From: JAPLVB01 sp964353635
GTDB taxonomy: Archaea > Aenigmatarchaeota > Aenigmatarchaeia > QMZP01
Length of the DNA stretch: 63,109 bases
Direction: 5' to 3'
Assembly: GCA_964353635.1 (NCBI GenBank)
Contig: CAYGVS010000002.1
Location: forward strand, 1-63,109
Shown: piece by piece, positions 50,213 to 57,876 of the stretch
Position numbering within the stretch: the first letter of the stretch is position 1
Layout of the letters: each line of letters starts with the position of its first letter
Notes under the pieces: model-generated
Told to the model about the DNA's origin: nothing
Database searches by the model: none
Seen by the model: only the letters and a program-made list of their open reading frames with translations
Translations under genes and position numbers: made by a program

Positions 50213-52786
50213 ATGAAATGCCCTTACTGCAGTTCTGAGGACAACAAAGTGGTTGACAAGAGGGAGACTGGAGACCTGATAATAACCCGGAGGAGAAGGG
50301 AGTGCCTCAGCTGCGGGAAGCGCTTCACCACTTATGAGAGGGTCGAGGCTGTGGACCTTGCTGTCGTGAAGAAGGATGGCAGGAGAGAGGCCTATGACAG
50401 GAAGAAGCTACAGAACAGCCTTGTGAAGGCCCTGGAGAAGAGGCCTGTGGCACAGGAACTCATAGAGAAGGCTGTGGACGAGATGGAGGCCGAGCTCAGG
50501 AAGGCCGAGAAGCCAGAGGCGACTACCAAGACCATCGGGGAGATGGCCATGAAGAAGCTCAAGGAGCTGGACAAGGTGGGGTATATACGGTATGCTTCAA
50601 TCTACAAGGACTTCACAGATGTGACGAGCTTCGAGGCCGAGCTCAAGAAGCTGGCTGAGGAGCGGGAGCGGCTGAACGTGAAACCAAAGCTGCACTATGT
50701 CGTAAAGAGGGATGGCACAGCTATCAAGTTTGACAAAGAGAGGATTGTAACTGCGATTTGGAAGGCTGCCGAGAGCGTGGGAGGGACTGACAGGAAGATT
50801 GCCGAGCAGCTGGCTGACAAGGTCGTTGAGGCGCTTGAGGGCAAATTCAATGACAAGAACCCGCCGGGTGTGGAGCAGATACAGGACATAGTGGAGAAGA
50901 TATTGATAGAGAACGGGCATGCAAAAACCGCGAAAGCGTTCATACTTTACAGGGAGCAAAGAGCAAAGATAAGGGAAACCCAATCTACCTTCGTGGACGT
51001 TGAGAAGACCATAGACTCCTACGTGAACCAGTCGGACTGGAGGGTGAGGGAGAACAGCAATGAGCAGTACTCGTTCTCAGGGCTGCTCCTGTATTCCGCA
51101 GGGAAGGTGATGGCTAATTACAACCTTACCCAGATGTACACGTCAGCGATATCCGAGGCGCACAAAAAAGGCTACTTCCACATACATGACCTCTCCCACG
51201 GGGTTATAGGTTATTGTGCCGGCTGGAGCCTGAAGAACCTGCTGGTCAGGGGGTTCGGGGGCGTTCCGAACAAGGTGGACTGCAAGCCTTCCAAGCACCT
51301 GTCCACAGTCGTGCACCAGATGGTTAACTACATAGGCTGCCTGCAGATGGAGTTCGCTGGCGCGCAAGCCTTCTCGAGCGTGGACACGTTCCTGGCTCCG
51401 TTCGTGAAGGCCGAGAAGCTGGATTACAAGAACGTAAAGCAAAACATGCAGCAGCTGGTCTTTTCTTTGAACATCCCATCCAGATGGGGTTCGCAATACC
51501 CATTTTCTAACCTAACGTTCGACTGGACCGTGCCCGAAGACCTGAAGAGCGAGTCAGCCATAGTCGGAGGCAAGCAGCAGGACTTCACGTACGGGGACTG
51601 CCAGAGGGAGATTGACATGGTAAACAAGGCATTCCTTGAGGTGATGATAGAGGGAGACGCTTACGGCAGGGTATTCACATTTCCCATACCTACCTATAAC
51701 GTCACAAAGGATTTTGACTGGGAGAGCGAGAATGCGAAGCTTCTTTTTGAGCTGACTGCCAAATACGGCACCCCATACTTCCAGAACTATGTGGGAAGCA
51801 ACCTGGAGCCGGGGGCTGTGAGGGCGATGTGCTGCAGACTCAATATGGACACAAGGGAACTCATGAACCGGCCGGGCAGCATGTGGGGACCTGGAGACAA
51901 CACTGGCTCCATTGGGGTGGTGACCATTAACATGAACAGGCTCGGATACGAGGCCAAGACAGAGGAGGAGTTCTTTGAGAAGCTCAAGCAGTACATGTTG
52001 CTGTCAAGGGACGCGCTGGAGATAAAGAGGAAGGTCGTTGAGAGGAACCTGCAGAACGGGCTGATGCCATACACCAAGACCTACCTGGGAACCTTTGCGA
52101 ACCATTTCTCGACCATTGGGCTGTGCGGGATGAACGAGGCCTGCATGAACCTGCTCAAGAAGGACATATCCACGCCCGATGGCAAGGCGTTCGTGATAAG
52201 GACCATGAACTTCATGAGGGAGCTGACAAGGCAGTTCCAGATTGAGACAGGCAACCTTTACAACCTGGAGGCCACGCCTGCAGAGTCGGCTGCATACAGG
52301 CTTGCAAGGCTGGACAAGCAGATGTACCCGGACATATACACCTCCGGGGAGAAGGAGCCATATCTCACGAACTCCACGCAGCTGCCTGTTGGATATACGG
52401 ATGATCTGGTCAAGGCGCTGGAACACCAGAATGACATCCAGCCCCTGTACACAGGAGGCACGATTTTCCATACCTTCCTGGGTGAGAGGATGGCTGACGG
52501 GGATGCTGCAAAGGCACTTGTGAAGAAGATAGCCCATAACACGAGGCTGCCCTACTTCTCGATAACACCCACGTTCAGCGTGTGCAAGTCCCACGGCTAC
52601 ATGAAAGGCGAGGTTCAGAAATGCCCCACCTGCGGAGCTGACAACGAGGTTTTCTCCAGGATAGTGGGATACTACAGGCCCGTGAGCAACTGGAACGTCG
52701 GCAAGCAGGAGGAGTTCAAGGACAGGCTTGAGTACGCGGCGAAGAAGGCCCTTGAGAAACCCATAAAGTGCGCTGTTGCTGCCTAA
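50213..52786 (+). CDS. nrdD: NrdR repressor fused to anaerobic ribonucleoside-triphosphate reductase NrdD
   Basis: One 857-residue frame. Residues 1-150 are a full NrdR: zinc ribbon cysteines C3, C6, C31, C34, the basic TRRRRECLSCGKRFTTYER stretch, an ATP-cone starting VVKKDGRREAYDRKKL, and the closing DKVGYIRYASIYKDF. Residues of about 160-250 are a second ATP-cone (VVKRDGTAIKFDKERI), followed by the class III reductase barrel: GYCAGWSLKNL (about 333), SLNIPSRWGSQ, TPAESAAYRLA, zinc cysteines near 791, 804 and 807, and the glycyl radical site RIVGYYRP (G about 819). It makes dNTPs without oxygen and should sense ATP/dATP twice. GGAGG before ATG 50213 gives the canonical NrdR start. Confidence 0.95.
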   Translation: MKCPYCSSEDNKVVDKRETGDLIITRRRRECLSCGKRFTTYERVEAVDLAVVKKDGRREAYDRKKLQNSLVKALEKRPVAQELIEKAVDEMEAELRKAEKPEATTKTIGEMAMKKLKELDKVGYIRYASIYKDFTDVTSFEAELKKLAEERERLNVKPKLHYVVKRDGTAIKFDKERIVTAIWKAAESVGGTDRKIAEQLADKVVEALEGKFNDKNPPGVEQIQDIVEKILIENGHAKTAKAFILYREQRAKIRETQSTFVDVEKTIDSYVNQSDWRVRENSNEQYSFSGLLLYSAGKVMANYNLTQMYTSAISEAHKKGYFHIHDLSHGVIGYCAGWSLKNLLVRGFGGVPNKVDCKPSKHLSTVVHQMVNYIGCLQMEFAGAQAFSSVDTFLAPFVKAEKLDYKNVKQNMQQLVFSLNIPSRWGSQYPFSNLTFDWTVPEDLKSESAIVGGKQQDFTYGDCQREIDMVNKAFLEVMIEGDAYGRVFTFPIPTYNVTKDFDWESENAKLLFELTAKYGTPYFQNYVGSNLEPGAVRAMCCRLNMDTRELMNRPGSMWGPGDNTGSIGVVTINMNRLGYEAKTEEEFFEKLKQYMLLSRDALEIKRKVVERNLQNGLMPYTKTYLGTFANHFSTIGLCGMNEACMNLLKKDISTPDGKAFVIRTMNFMRELTRQFQIETGNLYNLEATPAESAAYRLARLDKQMYPDIYTSGEKEPYLTNSTQLPVGYTDDLVKALEHQNDIQPLYTGGTIFHTFLGERMADGDAAKALVKKIAHNTRLPYFSITPTFSVCKSHGYMKGEVQKCPTCGADNEVFSRIVGYYRPVSNWNVGKQEEFKDRLEYAAKKALEKPIKCAVAA

Positions 52787-52833
52787 GGGTTAAAAAGCGC
52801 CCTGTCAAGTATGCTTATCGGCAGGAGCTTTTT

Positions 52834-54123
52834 ATGAGAAAGTACATTTTTGACACAGAAAACAGGGAGCGGGTATCAGGCGCGATCTTTGACACTTCTG
52901 CATTCGGGAATATAGAGCTTCTCCAACAAGGCGATGAGATTCTTGATTCCCAGCTTGATCCGCTTTGGGTCATCACAGAGGGAGGGAGTATATTCAACAG
53001 GCCTGTTATCGAAGACGGTGTGATATATTTCGGTTGCTGTGACAGGAAGTTCTATGCTGTTTCCATTAAAGGGAAACCCATGTGGAAATTTGACACAAAT
53101 GGAATTATAATATCTTCCCCATGCTCTGTTGGCAGTCTCATGGTATTCGGCTCTTATGATTTCAATCTTTATGCATTGGAAAAGAAGACAGGAAGGCTTG
53201 CCTGGAGATTCCCAACCAACGACAAGATATACTCGAATCCCTGCACTGATGGAAGCCGCATATTCGTCGGCTCAAAGGACGGGAATTTTTATTGTGTCAG
53301 CACTTCAGGAAGGCTTGTATGGAGATTCAGGACAGGAGGACCAATAGAGACCCACCCGCTTCTGCACAAAGGAGCTGTTTACTTCGGCTCCAATGACAAG
53401 AATTTATATTCCCTAAATGCTGAAACAGGCAAACTTCGCTGGGCATTCAAGACAAATTCCAGCCTAAGGCATGGCATGGCAGTCCTTAATGATGTTATAT
53501 ATTTCGGAGGAATGGAAAAGAATATATTCGGAGTGAATACAGAAGGAAGGAAGGTTTTCTCTTTTTTGATGAGTGATCTTAACTCAGCCTCGATAATAAC
53601 AGAGAACGGAATAATCTATATCCCATCGAGGGACAAGAACATTTATGCTGTAAAGCCAAGCGGGGAAGTGATTTGGAAGTTCCAGACAGGCCACGCGGTT
53701 GAGTGCCCTGCTTTTCATAAAGGGACCCTGCTTTTCGGGGCAGACGATCATGCTCTTTATGCGCTAAACGCTTCTTCAGGCAGGCTTCTGTGGAGCTTCA
53801 AGACAAATGGGTTCATGCCATCCACCCCTGTGGTGCGCGATGATGTTGTGTACATGGGAGGGTGGGACTGTAACCTTTATGCACTCGCTTTTTCAGACGG
53901 AAGGGTGTTGTGGAAATTCCAGACCAGCTCAGGAACGCAATCAAAATTCGAGCTTGAGCAGCTTAAGCCAGAGAAACACTTTCAGGTCGTGTGGTCAGCT
54001 GAGGATGAGGAAAAGGAAGAGGAAAACAAGGAAACCAATATTACCGACTATGGAGAAATAAAGAGCGATTATACAGCAGGCATGTCAAAGGATTATGTAA
54101 AAGGAAAGAAGGATTACATATGA
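52834..54123 (+). CDS. PQQ-type beta-propeller protein in the nrd operon
   Basis: A 429-residue protein without signal peptide, hence probably cytosolic. It contains about eight repeats of roughly 40 residues of the PQQ/BamB type, each with a pattern such as GAVYFGSNDKNLYSLNAETG followed by KLRWAFKT. These fold as a beta-propeller used as an interaction platform. The last ~50 residues are acidic then basic (EDEEKEEENKE ... GKKDYI). It lies 47 bp after nrdD and its stop overlaps the nrdG start (ATGA), so it is co-translated with nrdG. The role in nucleotide reduction is unknown. Confidence 0.88.
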   Translation: MRKYIFDTENRERVSGAIFDTSAFGNIELLQQGDEILDSQLDPLWVITEGGSIFNRPVIEDGVIYFGCCDRKFYAVSIKGKPMWKFDTNGIIISSPCSVGSLMVFGSYDFNLYALEKKTGRLAWRFPTNDKIYSNPCTDGSRIFVGSKDGNFYCVSTSGRLVWRFRTGGPIETHPLLHKGAVYFGSNDKNLYSLNAETGKLRWAFKTNSSLRHGMAVLNDVIYFGGMEKNIFGVNTEGRKVFSFLMSDLNSASIITENGIIYIPSRDKNIYAVKPSGEVIWKFQTGHAVECPAFHKGTLLFGADDHALYALNASSGRLLWSFKTNGFMPSTPVVRDDVVYMGGWDCNLYALAFSDGRVLWKFQTSSGTQSKFELEQLKPEKHFQVVWSAEDEEKEEENKETNITDYGEIKSDYTAGMSKDYVKGKKDYI

Positions 54124-54815
54124 TTCCAATCAAAGGGATGGAGAAGACCTCACTCATAGACTATCCGGGAAAGATAAGCGCTGTGGTATTCCTGGGAGGA
54201 TGCAATTTCAGATGTCCTTTCTGCCATAACAGGGAGCTGGTTCTGGATTATGAGAGCCTCGACACCATACCTGAGGACGAGGTGCTGCAATTCCTTGAGG
54301 ATAGGAAGGACTGGCTGGATGGAGTTGTGGTTTCCGGAGGGGAGCCGACGCTCTGGAAGGAGCTGCCTGGTTTTCTGGAAAGGATCAAGGCATTGGGCTA
54401 TCCTGTGAAGCTTGACACCAACGGAACGAATCCGAAGATGCTGAAAGAGGTCGTGGCGAAAGGGTTGGTGGACTACATAGCCATGGACATAAAAGGGCCT
54501 GAATCCAGCTATGAGAGGATATGTGGGACAAATGTGGAATTCTCCAAGATACGCGAGAGCATTGAAGTCATCATAAAATCAAATGCGAAGCACGAGTTCA
54601 GGAGCACCATACTCCCAAGCCTGCACACCAGGGAGGACGTGCTGGCCATGGCCAGGATGGTTGCGGGAGGGGAGAAGTTCTATCTCCAACAGTTCAGACC
54701 AAGGAACACCCTTGATCCCGAGTTCAATAAAGTCAAGCCGTTCGAGGAGAAGGAGATGAGGGAGCTCAGGGATTTATGCAGGGAATATGTGGAGACGGAA
54801 GTGAGGATGGCCTAA
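54120..54815 (+). CDS. nrdG: anaerobic ribonucleotide reductase activating enzyme (radical SAM)
   Basis: A 231-residue radical SAM enzyme that installs the glycyl radical on NrdD. The cluster-binding motif is CNFRCPFC (about 28-35), with the preceding KTSLIDYPGKISAVVFLGGC typical of the NrdG2-type activases; VVSGGEPTL (about 68-76) is the SAM-binding GGE motif. It is slightly longer than E. coli NrdG and fits the archaeal/bacterial NrdG2 group. Coupled by ATGA overlap to the propeller gene. The operon nrdR-nrdD / propeller / nrdG is therefore self-sufficient. Confidence 0.93.
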   Translation: MIPIKGMEKTSLIDYPGKISAVVFLGGCNFRCPFCHNRELVLDYESLDTIPEDEVLQFLEDRKDWLDGVVVSGGEPTLWKELPGFLERIKALGYPVKLDTNGTNPKMLKEVVAKGLVDYIAMDIKGPESSYERICGTNVEFSKIRESIEVIIKSNAKHEFRSTILPSLHTREDVLAMARMVAGGEKFYLQQFRPRNTLDPEFNKVKPFEEKEMRELRDLCREYVETEVRMA

Positions 54816-54824
54816 GCTTTAAAT

Positions 54825-54841
54825 ATATAACACTGTTATAT
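54825..54841. promoter_or_regulatory. 17-bp perfect palindrome at the ferredoxin/isc promoter
   Basis: ATATAACA-C-TGTTATAT is a perfect palindrome just downstream of nrdG and within the A/T-rich promoter region of the ferredoxin gene; a TATA-like TTTATATAA follows at 54841-54849. Position and symmetry suggest a dimeric repressor site controlling the ferredoxin and Fe-S genes. Confidence 0.55.
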
Positions 54842-54865
54842 TTATATAACCTCAGATATATTACC

Positions 54866-54897
54866 CCTTGACTAACTATCAAGGAACCTAGCGGTTC
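54866..54897 (+). other. two short hairpins in the ferredoxin leader
   Basis: CCTTGA (54866-54871) pairs with TCAAGG (54879-54884), and GAACC (54884-54888) pairs with GGTTC (54893-54897), directly before the GGAGGTG ribosome-binding site. Transcription from the TATA box at 54841 would start near here, so the mRNA would begin with this structure. Confidence 0.4.
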
Positions 54898-54909
54898 GGA
54901 GGTGTTTTG

Positions 54910-55113
54910 ATGACAGGAAAATTCGGCCATAAGATTCCGAAGGTGGATATCAAGAAGTGCACGGGATGCGGCACATGTAAGTCAGTGTGCCCGGCGAACG
55001 TGTTTGACATAAAGGGCGGGAAGTCCGTGGTGGCAAGGCCGCAGGACTGCCTTGAGTGCGGCTCATGCGTAGCCAACTGCCCGCAGGAAGCTATCAAGCT
55101 CATTGACGGCTGA
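54910..55113 (+). CDS. 2[4Fe-4S] ferredoxin
   Basis: A 67-residue electron carrier with two CxxCxxCxxxCP cluster motifs: CTGCGTCKSVCP (about 16-27) and CLECGSCVANCP (about 46-57). It is a plausible electron donor for NrdG or the NrdD cycle and the partner of the PorB enzyme. GGAGGTG lies 5 nt before ATG 54910; the TTG immediately upstream is not needed. First gene of the Fe-S cluster block. Confidence 0.95.
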   Translation: MTGKFGHKIPKVDIKKCTGCGTCKSVCPANVFDIKGGKSVVARPQDCLECGSCVANCPQEAIKLIDG

Positions 55114-55122
55114 TTCCGGAGG

Positions 55123-55143
55123 GAAGTTGGCTCCGCCAACTTC
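55123..55143. repeat. GAAGTTGGC/GCCAACTTC hairpin
   Basis: A perfect 9-bp stem with a TCC loop between the ferredoxin and iscS genes. It is closest to the inner hairpin of the L15e leader (GAAGTTGAC) and belongs to the GAAG...CTTC family. Confidence 0.65.
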
Positions 55144-55184
55144 GTTCTCTAACACGTTGTGCATTAAGAAATTGAGGTTATCAA

Positions 55185-56339
55185 ATGAGGAAAGTCTATC
55201 TTGACCATGCGGCAACCACGCCGGTTGCAAAGGAGGTCCTTGAGGCCATGCTGCCTTTCTTCAGTGAAAGGTTCGGCAACGCCTCAAGCCTTTACCAGCT
55301 CGGCAGGGATGCCAAGGATGCCATATCAGCCAGCAGGCAGAACATAGCGAAGCTCATAAACGCAGAGCCTGGTGAAATGGTCTTCACATCAGGAGGCTCC
55401 GAAGCGGACAACATAGCGCTCAGGGGGCTGCTCAGAAAAGGCGACCACGTGATAACCAGCAAGTTCGAACATCATGCAGTCCTTTATACATGCGAGGCGC
55501 TTGAAAAGGAAGGCGTGAAAGTCACGTACCTTCCGGTCACAAAAGACGGCTTTGTGAAGCCGCAGGATGTGCAGAAGGCGATAACCAAGCAGACCAGGCT
55601 GGTCTCTGTTATGCATGCCAACAACGAGATAGGCACAATCCAGCCCATATATGAGATAGGGAAGATATGCAGGGACGTGAACGTCCTGTTCCATACTGAT
55701 GCGGTCCAGACCGTTGGGAAGATACCGGTTGACGTGAAGAGGATGAATTTAGACCTCCTCTCAGCCTCAGCGCACAAGCTTTATGGTCCCAAAGGGGTGG
55801 GCTGCCTCTACGTGAGGTCCGGAGTTCAGGTCAGACCCTTGATAACTGGAGGCTTCCAGGAGCACAGCATGCGCGCAGGTACAGAGAATGCCGCAGGCAT
55901 TGTAGGCTTCGGGAAGGCGGCTGAGCTTGCAATTAAGAACATGGACAAGGAAGCCGCCTTTCTAACAAAGCTCAGGAACTTGCTAATGGAAGGAGTGCTG
56001 AAAATCCCTGATTCCTGGCTCAACGGCTCCAGGCATAACCGCTTGCCAAACAACACCAACTTCGGCTTCGATTACATAGAAGGCGAGTCCATAGTCCTGC
56101 ACCTGGACATAAAGGGCATAGCAGCCTCCACAGGCAGCGCGTGCTCCAGCGAGTCGCTAACGCCCTCCCATGTGCTAGCTGCAATAGGCCTGAGCCCAGT
56201 GAAGGCTCACGGTTCGCTCAGGATGACCCTGGGAAAGGACAATACAAAAGAGGATATCGATTACGCCATGCAGACGCTTCCTGAGATAGTGGAAAACCTC
56301 AGGAGGATCAGCCCCATGAGGGTCCCAAAGAAGAAATGA
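55185..56339 (+). CDS. iscS: cysteine desulfurase (IscS/NifS)
   Basis: A 384-residue PLP enzyme that takes sulfur from cysteine for Fe-S assembly. The start MRKVYLDHAATTPVAKEVLEA is diagnostic; the PLP lysine is in SASAHKLYGPKG (about 198) with the preceding HTDAVQTVG; the catalytic cysteine loop is GSACSSE (about 321). The short loop with no large insertion matches group I NifS/IscS. Followed by a DUF1858 gene and iscU. Confidence 0.95.
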   Translation: MRKVYLDHAATTPVAKEVLEAMLPFFSERFGNASSLYQLGRDAKDAISASRQNIAKLINAEPGEMVFTSGGSEADNIALRGLLRKGDHVITSKFEHHAVLYTCEALEKEGVKVTYLPVTKDGFVKPQDVQKAITKQTRLVSVMHANNEIGTIQPIYEIGKICRDVNVLFHTDAVQTVGKIPVDVKRMNLDLLSASAHKLYGPKGVGCLYVRSGVQVRPLITGGFQEHSMRAGTENAAGIVGFGKAAELAIKNMDKEAAFLTKLRNLLMEGVLKIPDSWLNGSRHNRLPNNTNFGFDYIEGESIVLHLDIKGIAASTGSACSSESLTPSHVLAAIGLSPVKAHGSLRMTLGKDNTKEDIDYAMQTLPEIVENLRRISPMRVPKKK

Positions 56340-56365
56340 TTTGTCGTAAGGTGACATCGAAGACT

Positions 56366-56390
56366 GAAGGTGGTGGACTCACCTTCATTC
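56366..56390. repeat. GAAGGTG/CACCTTC hairpin
   Basis: A 7-bp stem (56366-56372 with 56380-56386) followed by ATTCC, ahead of the GGAGATGATTT ribosome-binding site of the DUF1858 gene. The ACCTTCATTCC right flank is identical to that at 8757-8767. Confidence 0.6.
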
Positions 56391-56410
56391 CAGAAATGTG
56401 GAGATGATTT

Positions 56411-56683
56411 ATGAAAACCAAAACAAAAGCGAAGAAGCCTGCAGCCAAAGCAGTAAAACCTGCTAGGCAGCTGATAAACAAAGACATGAGCTTCGGAGAG
56501 GTTTTGCAGAGATTCCCTCAGACTTTTCCTGTCTTTTCCAAATACGGGATGCACTGCATAGGCTGCTCAATGTCCGCATTCGAGACGATAGAGCAGGGAG
56601 CGCAGGCGCATGGGATAGATGTCAGGAAATTCATATCAGACTTGAACTCTGCTGCTAGCGGAGAATCAAAAAAGAAAAAGTGA
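56411..56683 (+). CDS. DUF1858-domain protein
   Basis: A 90-residue protein. After a basic, Lys/Ala-rich leader (about 1-24), the DUF1858 fold carries MSFGEVLQRFPQTFPVFSKY and then GMHCIGCSMSAFETIEQGAQ, with the two-cysteine HCIGC motif characteristic of the family (related to the N-terminal domain of di-iron repair proteins such as ScdA). Probably a redox or metal-handling helper. Its place between iscS and iscU suggests a role in Fe-S assembly; that is inference. Confidence 0.88.
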   Translation: MKTKTKAKKPAAKAVKPARQLINKDMSFGEVLQRFPQTFPVFSKYGMHCIGCSMSAFETIEQGAQAHGIDVRKFISDLNSAASGESKKKK

Positions 56684-56689
56684 GATATT

Positions 56690-57076
56690 ATGTACTCAAA
56701 AGAAGTGATGGAGCATTTCCAGCACCCTCACAATATGGGTGAGATGAAGGACCCTGACGGAGTGGGAAGGATAGGTAACCCGGTTTGCGGAGATGTCATG
56801 GAGATATCCATCAAAGTGGGGAAAGGAAAGGACGGGAAGGAGCGGCTAAAGGACATAAAGGTCAAGACCTTCGGATGTGTTGCCGCGATAGCCACTTCAT
56901 CCATGATAACCGACCTTGCAATGGGCATGACTCTGGAAGAGGCGATGAAGATTTCGAACAAGGAAATAGCTGACGCCCTGAAAGGCCTTCCACCCGTGAA
57001 GATGCACTGCTCGGTCCTGGCGGCAGACGCACTGAAGAAGGCGATACAGGATTACAGGAAGAAAGCGAAGAAATAG
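56690..57076 (+). CDS. iscU: Fe-S cluster scaffold protein IscU/NifU-N
   Basis: A 128-residue scaffold on which [2Fe-2S]/[4Fe-4S] clusters are built. The three conserved cysteines are in NPVCGDVMEI (about 29), KTFGCVAAIATSS (about 63) and VKMHCSVLAAD (about 105), with the conserved Asp in CGD. MYSKEVMEHFQHPHNMGEM is the family N-terminus. It starts 6 bp after the DUF1858 stop with a GTGAG site. No IscA, HscA or HscB gene is present in the window. Confidence 0.95.
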   Translation: MYSKEVMEHFQHPHNMGEMKDPDGVGRIGNPVCGDVMEISIKVGKGKDGKERLKDIKVKTFGCVAAIATSSMITDLAMGMTLEEAMKISNKEIADALKGLPPVKMHCSVLAADALKKAIQDYRKKAKK

Positions 57077-57113
57077 CCTCCAATGATTTTATATTCAGGA
57101 GCCAATTAAAATT

Positions 57114-57869
57114 ATGTTCGAAGTTTGGTTTTATTCGCTCTTAAGTGTTTTTCTTGTAAGCGCGATATCTCTCATAGGGGTGTTCACCCTAGCTATCAAA
57201 GACACCACGCTCACAAAGATACTGCTTTACTTCGTGAGCTTCTCGGCAGGTGCGCTATTGGGTGACGCTTTCATTCACCTGCTCCCGGAGGCCACAGAAA
57301 ACGGATTCACTGTGCAGATTTCGCTTGCGATACTTTTTGGTATATTGTTCTCATTTATCGTTGAGAAGGTTGTGCACTGGAGGCACTGCCACATGCCCGT
57401 CACCAAGGACCACCCACACTCCTTCGCATACATGAATCTCTTCGGAGACGGCGTGCACAACTTCATAGACGGGCTCATAATAGGAGCAAGCTACCTTGCG
57501 AGCATTCCTGTGGGAATAGCCACCACACTCGCTGTGATTTTTCATGAAATTCCCCAGGAGATAGGGGATTTCGGGGTTCTTTTGCACGGAGGCTTCACCA
57601 AGAAAAGGGCATTGTTCATGAACTTCCTGACCGCCCTTACAGCAGTTGCTGGAACTGTTATAGCAATCCTTTTGGGGGCAATGGAAGGTGTAAACGCAAA
57701 CCTCCTTGCCTTTGCGGCAGGTGGCTTCATCTACATAGCTTCGACAGACCTCATACCCGAGCTGCACAGGAAGAACGTGTGCGAGGGCTTTTCCAGAGAC
57801 GCTCTCATCCAGATGATTTTCCTGATGATAGGAATGGCAGTTATGTATGCTCTTCTGCTGGCAGGATGA
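57114..57869 (+). CDS. ZIP-family metal transporter
   Basis: A 251-residue membrane protein with eight predicted helices. The metal-path motifs are HNFIDGLIIGAS (about 117-128) and FHEIPQEIGDFGVLLHGG (about 142-159), the classic paired ZIP helices 4 and 5. The cytoplasmic His-containing loop (HWRHCHMPVTKDHPHSF, about 84-100) is typical. It would import zinc or iron. TTTATATT about 25 bp upstream suggests its own promoter, but it closely follows iscU, so metal supply for Fe-S assembly is plausible. Confidence 0.93.
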   Translation: MFEVWFYSLLSVFLVSAISLIGVFTLAIKDTTLTKILLYFVSFSAGALLGDAFIHLLPEATENGFTVQISLAILFGILFSFIVEKVVHWRHCHMPVTKDHPHSFAYMNLFGDGVHNFIDGLIIGASYLASIPVGIATTLAVIFHEIPQEIGDFGVLLHGGFTKKRALFMNFLTALTAVAGTVIAILLGAMEGVNANLLAFAAGGFIYIASTDLIPELHRKNVCEGFSRDALIQMIFLMIGMAVMYALLLAG

Positions 57870-57876
57870 GAAACCT

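Noticed and set aside
52768..52833. 22-codon N-terminal extension of the propeller protein (cysteine-rich)
   Set aside because: It overlaps the end of nrdD, lacks a ribosome-binding site, and GGCAGGAG precedes ATG 52834.
7546..56390. Treating all GAAG...CTTC hairpins as simple transcription terminators
   Set aside because: Several lie inside operons, directly before ribosome-binding sites or inside a coding sequence, and T-tracts are short or absent.
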